A DNA stretch of 16,929 bases from DATDCV01 sp036524155 (GCA_036524155.1 DATDCV010000604.1:1-16929), one strand, 5' to 3'; positions 13,401-16,880 are shown, numbered from the stretch's first letter. Notes: a model not told the origin generated them from the letters alone. Numbers and translations: made by a program.

Positions 13401-15949
13401 GCGAAACTCCTCCTCCCGTTGCAGTAACGATCTTCGACAAGGCCGGCCGGCGCGTCGGAGAGACGGACCTTTCAGGCGTGACAACAGGACTCAAGTACGA
13501 TGCAATGGGACGCCTCATCGAGGTGACAAATGCATTCGACTTGCCCGAGCAGACGATTACCAAGTACGTGTACGACGAAGCGTCGAACCTGATTGAGCAG
13601 CAGGACGCAGCCGGCCGGTCCACGAAGTTCGCTTATGACAAGCTCGGCCGGCGGACCAAGCGCACTCTTCCCATCGCCTCACCCAGATCGGAGGACACGT
13701 CATACGAGATCGTCCCCAAAGATACCACACCGGGCGCGCCGCGCGTCCTCCGGACGAAAAAAGTCGGCTTCGATAGCCGCACAGTATATTACGTCAATGA
13801 TGAGATGGACCGCCTCCACAAGAAGATCTATGGCACCGATCCGTCGGGGGCCCCGGTGGCCACATTCGAGTACTGGCCCGATGGGAAGCGAAAGCAAATG
13901 GTTGATGCGCTCGGCACCACGTCATATTTTTATGACGACTTCGGCTTCCTTTCACAGAAGGATACTCCACTGGGCGGGACAACAAAATACTCCCTTTCTT
14001 ACGCTCATGATCCACTGGGCCATGTCAAAGGCATGAGGATCACGCCTTATCTGACGTATCCTCGCGTTTACGATGTGGCCTACACCTGGGACGACCTTGG
14101 TCGTCTGGAGAACTCCGAATGGCTTTCAAGCACGCCCGAGCACGGCAGCGCTTCATACGGTTACGACCGCGTGGGAAATCTGGAACAAACCACAATAACA
14201 ACCCCTCCGCTAGCCCAAATTCAATCCCAGTATCATTACGACCAACGGAATCGGCTCACCGATTTGTCCGTCACGACAGACGGTAACCCCGTCGCCAGCT
14301 TCAATTACAATCCGGTCGATCGCCCGCTGGGCCGGACCGGGGTCCGTATGGCCGCCCGCGAGTCAATAGGCTCCGCGAGCCGCTTCGTCAATTACTCCTA
14401 CGATAAGCTTTATCGGCTCACCCGGGAAGATATCCCTGCCGGGGCTGTTACCGGAAACATAGTTTACGACGATGCCCCCGAATACGCCGCCGGGTCCGGT
14501 TACGATCGCGTCGGCAACCGTCAATCCCGCAGTTCAACTGTCGCGGGTGTCCAGCCAACGGCTGCCGCTGTTCACTTCGACCGCAATGATCGCTTCGATA
14601 ATGATGCCGTGGACACAACGGCAAGCGCGTATTTCGATGTGAATGGCAATACGATCACCCCCGATCTGAACGGGGACGGCTTGGTTGACGCCACTGAAGC
14701 CACTTACAGCTACACCTACGACGAAGAAAATCGGTTGATCACCGCCTCAGGTGGAGGCAAAACCATCACCATCGTTTATGACGGCGACGGCAATCGCATC
14801 AGAAAAACTGTACTCGACGGCACTACCAGAGTTTGCGAATACCTCGTTGATGACCAGAACCCCACCGGATACCCTCAGGTTTTGGCCGAGCTCGACGGCA
14901 GCACTCACGTCGGGACCCGGATGTACTTCTACGGTCATACGGTTTTAAGTCAGCAGCGATACGTTGGCGGCTCCTGGACTGGTGACTTTTACGGTTTGGA
15001 CGGCCATAATAATGTTCGTCTCCTCTTCAATACAGCGGGGGCCGTAACCGACACGTGCAGCTACGATGCATTTGGTATCCTGGTTGAGCAAACTCCTGAA
15101 AATCGTGCGAGCCGTACCCCGAACACACGCCTGTATTGCAGCGAGGAATACGATGAGGACCTGGGATTATATTACCTCCGCGCTAGATACTACAGCCCAC
15201 AGATTGGCCGCTTCTGGACGATGGATACCTTCGAGCGGAACCAAGAGGACGCCCTGTCCCTGCACAAGTACCTATATGCTCATGCTGATCCGGTCAACCG
15301 CATAGACCCGAGTGGAAACACGGATTTCATCCAGACGCTGGCTTCGATGGGAATTCAACTCACGGTTCAGACTCTAAATGCTGCTCGAGGTGCGCCCGCG
15401 CTCCTCGCAGCGAGAACACTACCTCTGATTACCCTGGGCACGACCTATCTAACTCAGCTCGGTCCAAGAGCGCTCGAGTACATCCGCAGCTTAGGAGTGC
15501 AAGCGATTCCCACGATGCAGAGGGTTTTGCAGCATTCAACCACTGTTGTTTCCCGATCGCAGGCGCTTCAATCGCAGAACTGGAGCTCATTTCCGCAGTT
15601 AAAAGCCGCGCTCAACCCGCTCGTAAACGCTGGAAGCCGGTCAAACCCGGCGAACATTCGGTGGCATCATATCATTGAGCAAACAAGGGGGGTGCAGCAG
15701 TTTGGAGAAAGAGCAATCAATTCCTTGGCCAATATCGTGCCAACACCAACGCCGATTCACCTCGAAATAACAAAGATCTACAGCTCTGGCCATTCTTGGC
15801 TTCCTGGCTTCTCTCGGCTGAGAGATTTCACATCGACGAAGTCTTGGGAGGAGCAATACAGAATCGGCATGCAGATCTGGCAGCATGTTATGGCGACTGG
15901 TGGTAATATGAATCCCCAGACTGTCAAGTCCATCGTGCTTGGGCCATAA
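1391..15949 (+). CDS. giant secreted multidomain RHS-repeat polymorphic-toxin protein (4852 aa)
   Basis: One open frame of 4852 codons with no interruption encodes a Sec-exported mosaic. The order is: signal peptide (1-20); unknown N-terminal region (21-345); LamG (351-575); Ig-like (579-660); LamG (664-880); cadherin-like repeats (883-1360) with a jelly-roll-like insert; VWA (1365-1556); three PKD-like domains (1561-1841); a split beta-sandwich enclosing a delta-60 propeller (1842-2485); cadherin-like (2497-2586); PPC-like (2590-2700); ASH-like (2701-2813); Ig/cadherin-like modules (2814-3094); RHS region (about 3200-4643); and a tip (4644-4852) with a WHH nuclease-like motif. RHS shells are known to form a hollow beta cocoon that encloses a C-terminal toxin released by self-cleavage. 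The adhesive modules in front suggest display at the cell surface and binding of carbohydrate or protein. There is no PAAR or VgrG-like part, so type VI loading is unlikely. The start at 1391 is supported by the signal peptide. The gene directly downstream is the likely immunity gene. An intact 14.5-kb frame argues for selection. A nuclease role is inferred; surface display is plausible but not proven. Confidence 0.9.
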   Translation: MKAIISIVLALTFLAGTGLCQTADLLQTVTVTNALGQVTNLPASVLTAATSAGETNTGSLPLPPEIRAYSGGAIADYGLLNVRFTPHPAESRPVSISRRNSRTIAFRPTYIALVKRSTGDAWILGQVTNSVLEVSGSDVLWREAFDSISADLRYSYGNGNRLEQFITIREKIVLPKELEDCEADVDLECWTEFFLENNALSIEETPVLLREAQLGLPAVEAADQSTDLGNLKIPGGGKAFGIGEEEDTIPVAKTWIQVGHAGAAIDGAQSPRRFLCERADWLSIKPKLDKLPKHPGHAALQKRKTTRALLARLAPPAAPAQATPAPVLLARNSSPANSGLVIDFAVVAPPGLIAWWRGEGNTLDTAGGHDGQPQGEMGYAAAKVGQGFNLDGTDDWVSVPWTLPLNFGAGEDFSIEGWIKPLSATTTYGIQMVLDQRVTTQYDDGAVGYAFYLVYGQVACQLADAPLVSGQYHAYGPAGPDLRTNGIYHHVAMTVDRDFTNGLMLYVDGVAVYTNNPTFEPGSLSTTNFPLRIGKHATVNAPFKGPIDELSIYYKALSQAEVQSIFNAGSDGKIWPPVITAQPQSQTVAAGASATFTVVASGEAPLSYQWYKGGQPIPGATAATCTLLNVQPADVGYYMVVVANRSGSAQSVNAALALAGSCLPPASGQVGWWRAEGSASDSSPSGNNGVFTGSYVGGEVGQAFAITSTSTAVRVPASTTLNVGPGPGLTVEGWLKPYDTVARPFVEWATSGTFGVHIWVNFPSPGYVWVNLFGTDGHSHGYQSAPGLIVANTFQHLAVTYDRASGQSSLFINGVPQQPVTLGAFTPRTTPDLYLGLRPSFVPYGPAAFNGLIDEVALHGRALSAAEIQAIYAAGALGKCTSAKITLDSTPATYIEDSGAVLISPNAAAVDCDTLHGDKLVVTIQNGQTNYDYLTIAAQGGIQITNTYTTSGWPEYIPVVNGQSVAYNGVTFGNIAGILSVHSPLTINFNEAATCESIQALIRSVMFWNDCETPDTTTRTIRFELLEADGRSNSSTINLSVTAVNEPPAVHFPQGAVRCTQGTPPVLLLDPGPTGASVSDPDTLSVSGGAIRAASSLWMVDDDTPSGGDLITYGGDSWATAWVTANPAPFSGRRALQSALATGWHQLGVQNVFPGIWVGPGDKLFAYVYLDSAHLPSEVMLQWQTDSSWEHRAFWGLDRIIGADTTTPRNLYMGPVPAAGQWIRLEVPASDVALEGKWVYGIAFTLFDGKATWDCAGKTHGDEVFGIRNQGTDAGQIGLSGNAVFYGGQSIGTFAGGADGVPLFVSLNGSANTAGANALLQNLTYQNTSPTPGNPSRAVYVAVSEGTTTVPAVSPSTLKAVHMLCPSQLDVMLVIDRSGSMGVGTPGSTSLDYAKQTALNFLNFMNPATDQVGLITFSGSASLDSDLTTQYDSVRTAISTNSAAGGTALGDAIYSARTNLAASPRFGQALSVIVVLSDGESNTDTIRYPFQAAAEAKSQGIRVIVVALNATAGWENVLRDVASARDQSPAEEFDFYTAINGVDLCSKYLAIARSLCRTSTTWADAGPNQRLVAPPFPASTTVSGTLNGEVCDPTYHWENIEGPDGVIIGHESSASTDVSFAQAGVYLLQFTASKGTQTWHDQLLIHVDHANTAPVVYAGSDRSVTLPQNTSLLIDDSSVVDPDSWPAALAVSWKKISGPGSVQFLSAAPDPNIAHIRVRFGAPGEYLLRLSASDSELAGQDELTVHVTAADDIPLVNAGPDQTLTLPSFAYLPGTVQDDHPDTLSVTWSKVSGEGEVIFDNEHLASTMASFSKPGTYVLRLTAIDSAQQTASDSATLIVRPFSETESFQNVGVVSAGIGSLKDEERAVLTLQGVAGLVKKACLYWHGSTDSSDLNANQSILVNGRLFTGCNIGVAQDNRWYVDAGHRYANSQAYRADITPLVLAFGSGEYELRGLSKAKEAEANGASMIVIFDEPNPANRRDVVLWQGNDSNYGLSYQINNAVSSIRVQADGRLLLGGSFSYISGNEPRNHLGRLLPNGILDMSFDPGSGPADASSIQIKSFLIRGDGSILVAGAFGTFDGQAHVNLVKLAANGAVDADFNSPVPNGIINTLVEQADGKIIIAGDFTQLETALGPQTRVRVARLNQDGSLDVQFDPGPGPDAEVKAACLSVNGLLIAGAFSGVASTPCGRIARLNSSGTLDTTFNAAGTGANATVNALAIDSSGKPVIGGDFTTFNNQVRTRVARLNPNGSLDENFTPWAPDNSVRAVAIQSDNKVLIAGSFNLHGRVARLSQTDGTLDAGFDAGTGAASPINAIAVEDTGTILVAGEFSSFSGKERLRVARLDQSGKLLLSPAEPEWRVEAPAVNFTSGQATLELHVSDGQYEEGYQGEPGYTPFADPSLSLNGAIWWQPAVIPTCNGGSQVQLFAGNSVPNSDPNCRGLWDIKQGPTIGPSSGLVLESVDSGDDCLCLVAVVAKLPVGSVSSSGSSVPLPADQTPVAHADEASAHHGTRTKLIDVLANDYSPGGALLTITAVGTPFHGTTEAVFGGSAIAYSPHPDFVGNDSFDYTAVDANGNTATATVSVTVIGAEPTPLYCNQIESGALDALDQESLFRGAGQRTDFYKFSVNTGVTFTLDVLEPEFPCHIYLRDALGMLVASASHSTIGPPSLQFTAKASGVFTVEVTSHSPRQYGTYKIKLTNLDNCSPAPRLQVWADGINIPDLGVIDFGIDTTKTITIRNAGTANTTEVLVELLSSFTAIPTTLPQLPPNASAEVLLRLNDITTPGPRSEAGLVHDLAQGINFTAKAYVPTPGTGPTINLTAPFGGTVFHAPSDISIAAEITSGTASKVQFFAATPAGRILLGEKTAAPYTCLWRNPPIGSYLLSAWAYDSAGHVGTTPQVPISVAKRIPNAFPVAADDYALVQKNSTDNLIRVLYNDSDSNGDPLIIVTVAAQNGAAQIGTEGKTIMYSPPPDSYGEDLIEYTISDGRNGLSTGRAYITILDSTVAIFSPAENATFTAGQVFEISATASTSEGAIAKVEFFANNKKIGESFAPAEGYYRLLWNSQVTGVYALQARALDSHGLATLSDPVRIRIGNVGDMPIAEISNLTDGQVVREGRFEARGTASNVNQDPGLNIAYTLRLYRSDNYANPPCWQLIADYTPATTGRKVNEVLGVLDFSRVRNGAYVLELEVDGQLASDVSFILENNLKVGAFTFSEQDLVLPASGMPLTLVRTYSSFNPAVGQFGHGWTLSVSDVELEINEDRAMTTDNDPDPGDPPTFNMRVAGGRDVTLSLPDGRRTTFAFYLEQGACQPGDEADFCYYAKWKSPPGVTATLSALPGEDRIVAFWGGFVFWTAAPLAGLDNYDFSGFTLKMLDGTEYTIKREDLGEHHYGGGRNFVHAYGQAHVTSIRTVSGDHTVIGEQTGTAPFSISSYTADNTKTRSVRINRNNDGYISEIYDAKAVNPATGDPIPGSLPAIKYDYVNGDLTAVHKLVNKDGATEAERYAVVNYIYDPSLPHYISEIRDPLNNPAARNRYDPDGRLFEIKDAAGNITTFEHDLEGRRETVIDPLLHRTDHIYDERGNVTSTTDPLGHTTSRTYDLEDHLLTDTDPLSKTTTYSYSGPNKLLEIVTDPLKHTTRYTYNDNGQIKTVTDARGHLTVNSYEAGNLKTTTQTLRVGMQDETPVSTTYEYYNDSKLLKAVIDPVNALTEYGYDAAGNVIRTTFFKDADRNTVLSETICAEEWSWAGGYDANGNRLVERITRQIPDTSPQEYETAVTRFQYDDQNRLIKTTLPLNAAGSEDYITRTTYNLQGKPETTTDMLGRVTSHRYDVRGNLSQTEFPDGTVTRTVYDALGRAEITTDKHNAPTGDQTVTTANGSRTVYDPAGRAIRTERLKNISIHVPNTGSTRNSELRDPPPLVISSSSTEYDDAGHIRTARDQRGSVTTYTYDDAGRRNTVQDALGRVSSYSYDENGNQTSFTDALERVMIFEYDELNRLISTRPPVVDGETPPPVAVTIFDKAGRRVGETDLSGVTTGLKYDAMGRLIEVTNAFDLPEQTITKYVYDEASNLIEQQDAAGRSTKFAYDKLGRRTKRTLPIASPRSEDTSYEIVPKDTTPGAPRVLRTKKVGFDSRTVYYVNDEMDRLHKKIYGTDPSGAPVATFEYWPDGKRKQMVDALGTTSYFYDDFGFLSQKDTPLGGTTKYSLSYAHDPLGHVKGMRITPYLTYPRVYDVAYTWDDLGRLENSEWLSSTPEHGSASYGYDRVGNLEQTTITTPPLAQIQSQYHYDQRNRLTDLSVTTDGNPVASFNYNPVDRPLGRTGVRMAARESIGSASRFVNYSYDKLYRLTREDIPAGAVTGNIVYDDAPEYAAGSGYDRVGNRQSRSSTVAGVQPTAAAVHFDRNDRFDNDAVDTTASAYFDVNGNTITPDLNGDGLVDATEATYSYTYDEENRLITASGGGKTITIVYDGDGNRIRKTVLDGTTRVCEYLVDDQNPTGYPQVLAELDGSTHVGTRMYFYGHTVLSQQRYVGGSWTGDFYGLDGHNNVRLLFNTAGAVTDTCSYDAFGILVEQTPENRASRTPNTRLYCSEEYDEDLGLYYLRARYYSPQIGRFWTMDTFERNQEDALSLHKYLYAHADPVNRIDPSGNTDFIQTLASMGIQLTVQTLNAARGAPALLAARTLPLITLGTTYLTQLGPRALEYIRSLGVQAIPTMQRVLQHSTTVVSRSQALQSQNWSSFPQLKAALNPLVNAGSRSNPANIRWHHIIEQTRGVQQFGERAINSLANIVPTPTPIHLEITKIYSSGHSWLPGFSRLRDFTSTKSWEEQYRIGMQIWQHVMATGGNMNPQTVKSIVLGP
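1451..2425 (+). other. N-terminal region of unknown function (residues 21-345)
   Basis: Residues 21-270 look like a folded beta-rich domain, with motifs such as LRYSYGNGNRLEQFITIRE (about residues 151-169) and an acidic Cys-containing stretch ending in ECWTEFFLE. I associate similar segments with the N-termini of large verrucomicrobial secreted proteins, but I know no named function. Residues about 275-335 form a basic, then Ala/Pro-rich linker (KLPKHPGHAAL, then APPAAPAQATPAP) leading to the first LamG domain. Confidence 0.5.
2441..3115 (+). other. LamG / concanavalin-A-like domain 1 (residues 351-575)
   Basis: It starts with GLIAWWRGEGNTLDTAGGHDG and ends with DELSIYYKALSQAEVQSIF, the usual opening and closing signatures of bacterial LamG_3 jelly-roll domains. 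Between them are VGQGFNLDG, FSIEGWIKP and HHVAMTVDR. These domains usually bind carbohydrate or act as adhesive spacers; the ligand is unknown here. Confidence 0.88.
3125..3370 (+). other. Ig-like domain (residues 579-660)
   Basis: The pattern ITAQPQSQTVAAGASATF, then LSYQWYKGGQPIPGAT and DVGYYMVVVAN, is that of immunoglobulin I-set-like domains common in verrucomicrobial surface proteins. The core Trp of QWYK and the DxGYY tyrosine corner are present. It separates the two LamG domains. Confidence 0.85.
3380..4030 (+). other. LamG / concanavalin-A-like domain 2 (residues 664-880)
   Basis: The opening GQVGWWRAEGSASDSSPSG and the ending NGLIDEVALHGRALSAAEI repeat the signature of the first LamG domain, with VGQAF, LTVEGWLKP and QHLAVTYDR in between. 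The two LamG domains are clearly related at protein level but have diverged, so this is an old duplication or separate acquisition rather than a recent DNA repeat. Confidence 0.87.
4037..5470 (+). other. two cadherin-like repeats, the second interrupted (residues 883-1360)
   Basis: The first repeat (883-1046) has the form TYIEDSGAVLISPNAAAV ... GDKLVVTI ... YNGVTFGNIAG ... LTINFNEAATCESIQALIRSVMF. The second (about 1048-1360) begins with PPVLLLDPGPTGASVSDPD and resumes at residue 1262 as DEVFGIRNQGTDAGQIGLSG ... FYGGQSIGTFAGG ... LFVSLNGSANTAGANALLQNLTYQN. The two halves of the second copy match the first copy only if residues 1092-1261 are removed. Such repeats are generally extracellular, calcium-dependent adhesive spacers. 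Confidence 0.65.
4664..5173 (+). other. jelly-roll-like domain inserted in the second cadherin-like repeat (residues 1092-1261)
   Basis: The segment runs from SLWMVDDDTPSGGDLI through GWHQLGVQN, GDKLFAYVYLD, WEHRAFWG and MGPVPAAGQWIRLEVPASDV to YGIAFTLFDGKATWDCAG. Predicted strands and aromatic spacing suggest a carbohydrate-binding-module-like beta-sandwich. It sits inside another repeat unit rather than between units. The fold is inferred by eye and no ligand can be named. Confidence 0.5.
5483..6058 (+). other. von Willebrand factor A domain with intact MIDAS (residues 1365-1556)
   Basis: DVMLVIDRSGSMG carries the DxSxS metal site (Asp1376, Ser1378, Ser1380). GGTALGDA supplies Thr1447 and VVLSDGESN supplies Asp1478, completing a metal-ion-dependent adhesion site. 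The length of about 190 residues is normal. VWA domains bind protein partners, often through Mg or Mn. The domain suggests adhesion to another cell or to matrix before toxin delivery, which is inference. Confidence 0.92.
6071..6913 (+). other. three PKD-like domains (residues 1561-1841)
   Basis: Three units begin with related openings: WADAGPNQRLVAP, VVYAGSDRSVTLP and LVNAGPDQTLTLP. They share a core Trp (YHWENIEGP, VSWKKISGPG, VTWSKVSGEG) and end with a GxYLLxLxAxDS pattern. This is the PKD/REJ-type beta-sandwich seen in tandem in many secreted proteins. They probably act as a rod between the VWA domain and the propeller module. Confidence 0.85.
6914..7372 (+). other. first half of a split beta-sandwich module (residues 1842-1994)
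   Basis: The segment contains AVLTLQGVAGLVKKACLYWHG, ILVNGRLFTG, YRADITPLV and GASMIVIFDEPNP, then RRDVVLWQGNDSNYG. This looks like the first part of a secreted beta-sandwich module that normally continues straight into a segment like that at 8456-8845. Here the chain passes instead into the delta-60 propeller. The function of the module is unknown. Confidence 0.5.
7373..8446 (+). other. delta-60 repeat beta-propeller, seven repeats (residues 1995-2352)
   Basis: Seven units of about 45-58 residues follow the delta-60 pattern: V-x-x-hydrophobic-ADGK-hydrophobic-hydrophobic-(A/G)G-x-F, then VARLNxxGxLDxxF. Examples are ADGRLLLGGSF, GDGSILVAGAF, ADGKIIIAGDF, VNGLLIAGAF, SSGKPVIGGDF, SDNKVLIAGSF and TGTILVAGEF. 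Seven units fit one closed seven-bladed propeller. These repeats occur in large bacterial surface proteins; the molecular role is not established. Confidence 0.9.
8456..8845 (+). other. second half of the split beta-sandwich module (residues 2356-2485)
   Basis: WRVEAPAVNFTSGQATLELHVSDGQ, SLSLNGAIWW, GLWDIK and DDCLCLVAVVAKLPVGS form the continuation expected after the GNDSN segment at residues about 1988-1992. In this protein family GLWDIK and DCLxLVxAxxxLP usually close the module. The seven-repeat propeller therefore appears to be inserted between two consecutive strands. Confidence 0.45.
8879..9148 (+). other. cadherin-like tandem-type domain (residues 2497-2586)
   Basis: PVAHADEASAHHGTRTKLIDVLAND, SPGGALLTITAV, AIAYSPHPDFVGNDSFDYTA and TATATVSVTV match the bacterial cadherin-like/Ig-like pattern (VLANDxD ... 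LTITAV ... YTPxxxFxGxDSFxYTVxD). It probably acts as a calcium-binding spacer. Confidence 0.85.
9158..9490 (+). other. PPC-like beta-sandwich domain (residues 2590-2700)
   Basis: The pattern SGALDALDQESLFRGAGQRTDFYKFSV, then a hydrophobic strand and HIYLRDALGMLVAS, and finally GVFTVEVTSHSPRQYGTYKIKL, is that of bacterial pre-peptidase C-terminal-type domains, which occur as spacers in secreted proteins. No protease is present, so here it is structural. Confidence 0.65.
9491..9829 (+). other. ASH/CARDB-like domain (residues 2701-2813)
   Basis: LGVIDFGIDTTKTITIRNAGTANTTEV followed by a hydrophobic beta-rich stretch is typical of ASPM-SPD2-Hydin-like or CARDB-like beta-sandwich domains (DFGxxxxxxxxTxTIxNxGxA). 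The assignment is by pattern only. Confidence 0.55.
9830..10672 (+). other. Ig-like / cadherin-like / Ig-like triplet (residues 2814-3094)
   Basis: Two bacterial Ig-like units of the Big_17 type flank one cadherin-like unit. The Ig units carry INLTAPFGGTVFHAPSDI ... VQFFA and VAIFSPAENATFTAGQVFEI ... VEFFANNKKIGE. The cadherin-like unit carries NLIRVLYNDSDSNGDPLIIV ... DLIEYTISDGR. The F(F)A strand after KV(E/Q) is characteristic of Big_17. The triplet forms the rod leading to the RHS region. Confidence 0.75.
10991..15319 (+). other. RHS/YD-repeat shell with C-terminal RHS core (about residues 3201-4643)
   Basis: The region opens with LKVGAFTFSEQDLVLPASG and LTLVRTYSSFNP, the usual entry to verrucomicrobial RHS regions. 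About 30 YD-type repeats follow from residue about 3534 (for example YDERGNVTSTTDPLGH, YDDAGRRNTVQDALGR, YDRVGNLEQTT). It closes with the RHS-associated core at residues 4591-4642: LGLYYLRARYYSPQIGRF, HKYLYAHADPVN and RIDPSG. RHS shells encapsulate the toxin and cut it free with an aspartyl dyad; Asp4612 and Asp4639 occupy the two expected positions. The usual Leu after DPxG is replaced by Asn4643. Confidence 0.95.
15320..15949 (+). other. putative HNH/His-Me-finger nuclease toxin tip (residues 4644-4852)
   Basis: After the RHS core the sequence changes character. A hydrophobic stretch (about residues 4668-4692, APALLAARTLPLITLG) is followed by helical linker and then a compact motif region. 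That region is RWHHIIEQ (His4759, His4760, Glu4763), NIVP (Asn4781) and IH (His4790), followed by a helical tail. The spacing H-H...N...H resembles the WHH/GHH-type HNH nuclease toxins of polymorphic toxin systems, in which the histidines and Asn/Asp hold a metal and activate water. I cannot assign a named subfamily with certainty. Position at the end of an RHS shell and the adjacent candidate immunity gene support a toxin role; nuclease activity is inferred. Confidence 0.6.
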
Positions 15950-15959
15950 TCAATACGCT

Positions 15960-16880
15960 ATGGAACGAGAGATTGCCTATTATCAAATAAAGTGCGACAC
16001 TGGCACCTGGATGGAGATAGCAGAACGGTTCAAGACCCATTTGAGCCGTTTGAGGGTCCCGTATTTCCTGCAAGATCAGAGCACAGAGGAGGCTGACTTT
16101 GTGCGCTTCTGCGCGGGAAAACGAGTCACACTAATCCGGAAGGTGTTGGTCGAGCATTGTGGCAAGGGACCGTTGGAGCGGCCATTCTATTACTTTTCGG
16201 TTCGCGACACGCGGGAATACATCCAGGACTTTGTTCGGCTAAATTGCGATGGCGGTGGTCAAGGGATGTGCTGGAATAGGGCAGAGCAGTTTCAGAGGGT
16301 CACGGTAACGCCTCCGCTCGCGAAGGCACTAGATCAGAGCGACATCGCGGTGAAGAACCATCCGATCTCCCCTCGGATCTACCTGATTTCCCGACGGCTG
16401 AAAGAGTTGATGGACCCGCAGCGATTTTCGGGGGTCTCTTTCACGCCGTGCCTGGAGGCTGGCTCGGATTACACCCCGGAAGAAAAAGCTTTTGATTCGC
16501 ACAGCGATCGGCTCGAAAAGGAGGCGAGGTATTTTCAGTTGAGCATTACGAGCCGAACTCCGGGCAAGCCGAGCATTGGTAATCTCTTAGCGTCGTCAAG
16601 TTGTCCGCGATGCGGCGCTGCCAGTATCATCGAAGGCGACCAGGAGCTGCAGTTTAAACCTGCTGACTTGGCTCAACAGGACTTTCAATGGTTTCGGGAT
16701 GTTGCTTCCAACGACATGGGAGATCAGCGTTTGGTCGGACAAATTGCGATTATCTCATCCAGGGCGTTGAGCTTCTTCATCGAGAACGGCATCAAAGGCC
16801 TGAAACCCTATGCCACGGATCCCCCGGTCAAGTACGCTGCCGTGCAGATATGCGTAAGCGTCATGCCAAGCACCACTTGA
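15960..16880 (+). CDS. putative immunity protein, double-CXXCG (SitI6)-like, single CPRCG
   Basis: This 306-residue protein has no signal peptide and should be cytoplasmic. Its C-terminal half follows the layout of the Myxococcus double-CXXCG / SitI6 immunity family. It has a segment of ISRRLKELMDPQRFSGVSFTP type (about 143-163), a CPRCG knuckle (Cys215, Cys218, Gly219), then FKPADLAQQDFQWFRD (232-247) and a second segment of IISSRALSFFIENGIKGLKPY type (264-284). The two ISxR...GhxG segments look like an internal repeat. The first CXXCG of the family is not visible, although Cys12, Cys51, Cys67, Cys96 and Cys104 occur in the N-terminal half. The start is taken as ATG 15960, 10 bases after the toxin stop. 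An in-frame TTG at 15939 would add seven residues and overlap the toxin gene by 11 bases. Neither has a visible ribosome-binding site, so translation may be coupled to the giant gene. Such proteins block a cognate toxin by direct binding. Family placement is by eye and moderate; the immunity role rests mainly on position. Confidence 0.6.
   Translation: MEREIAYYQIKCDTGTWMEIAERFKTHLSRLRVPYFLQDQSTEEADFVRFCAGKRVTLIRKVLVEHCGKGPLERPFYYFSVRDTREYIQDFVRLNCDGGGQGMCWNRAEQFQRVTVTPPLAKALDQSDIAVKNHPISPRIYLISRRLKELMDPQRFSGVSFTPCLEAGSDYTPEEKAFDSHSDRLEKEARYFQLSITSRTPGKPSIGNLLASSSCPRCGAASIIEGDQELQFKPADLAQQDFQWFRDVASNDMGDQRLVGQIAIISSRALSFFIENGIKGLKPYATDPPVKYAAVQICVSVMPSTT

Noticed and set aside
11987..15160. 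YD-repeat coding region as a CRISPR array or DNA tandem repeat
   Set aside because: The periodicity exists only in protein (YD repeats); the DNA units have diverged and there are no identical repeats with unique spacers.
10673..15949. RHS protein as a type VI secretion cargo
   Set aside because: No PAAR, VgrG-like or DUF4150-type region occurs before the RHS shell, and a Sec signal peptide opens the protein.
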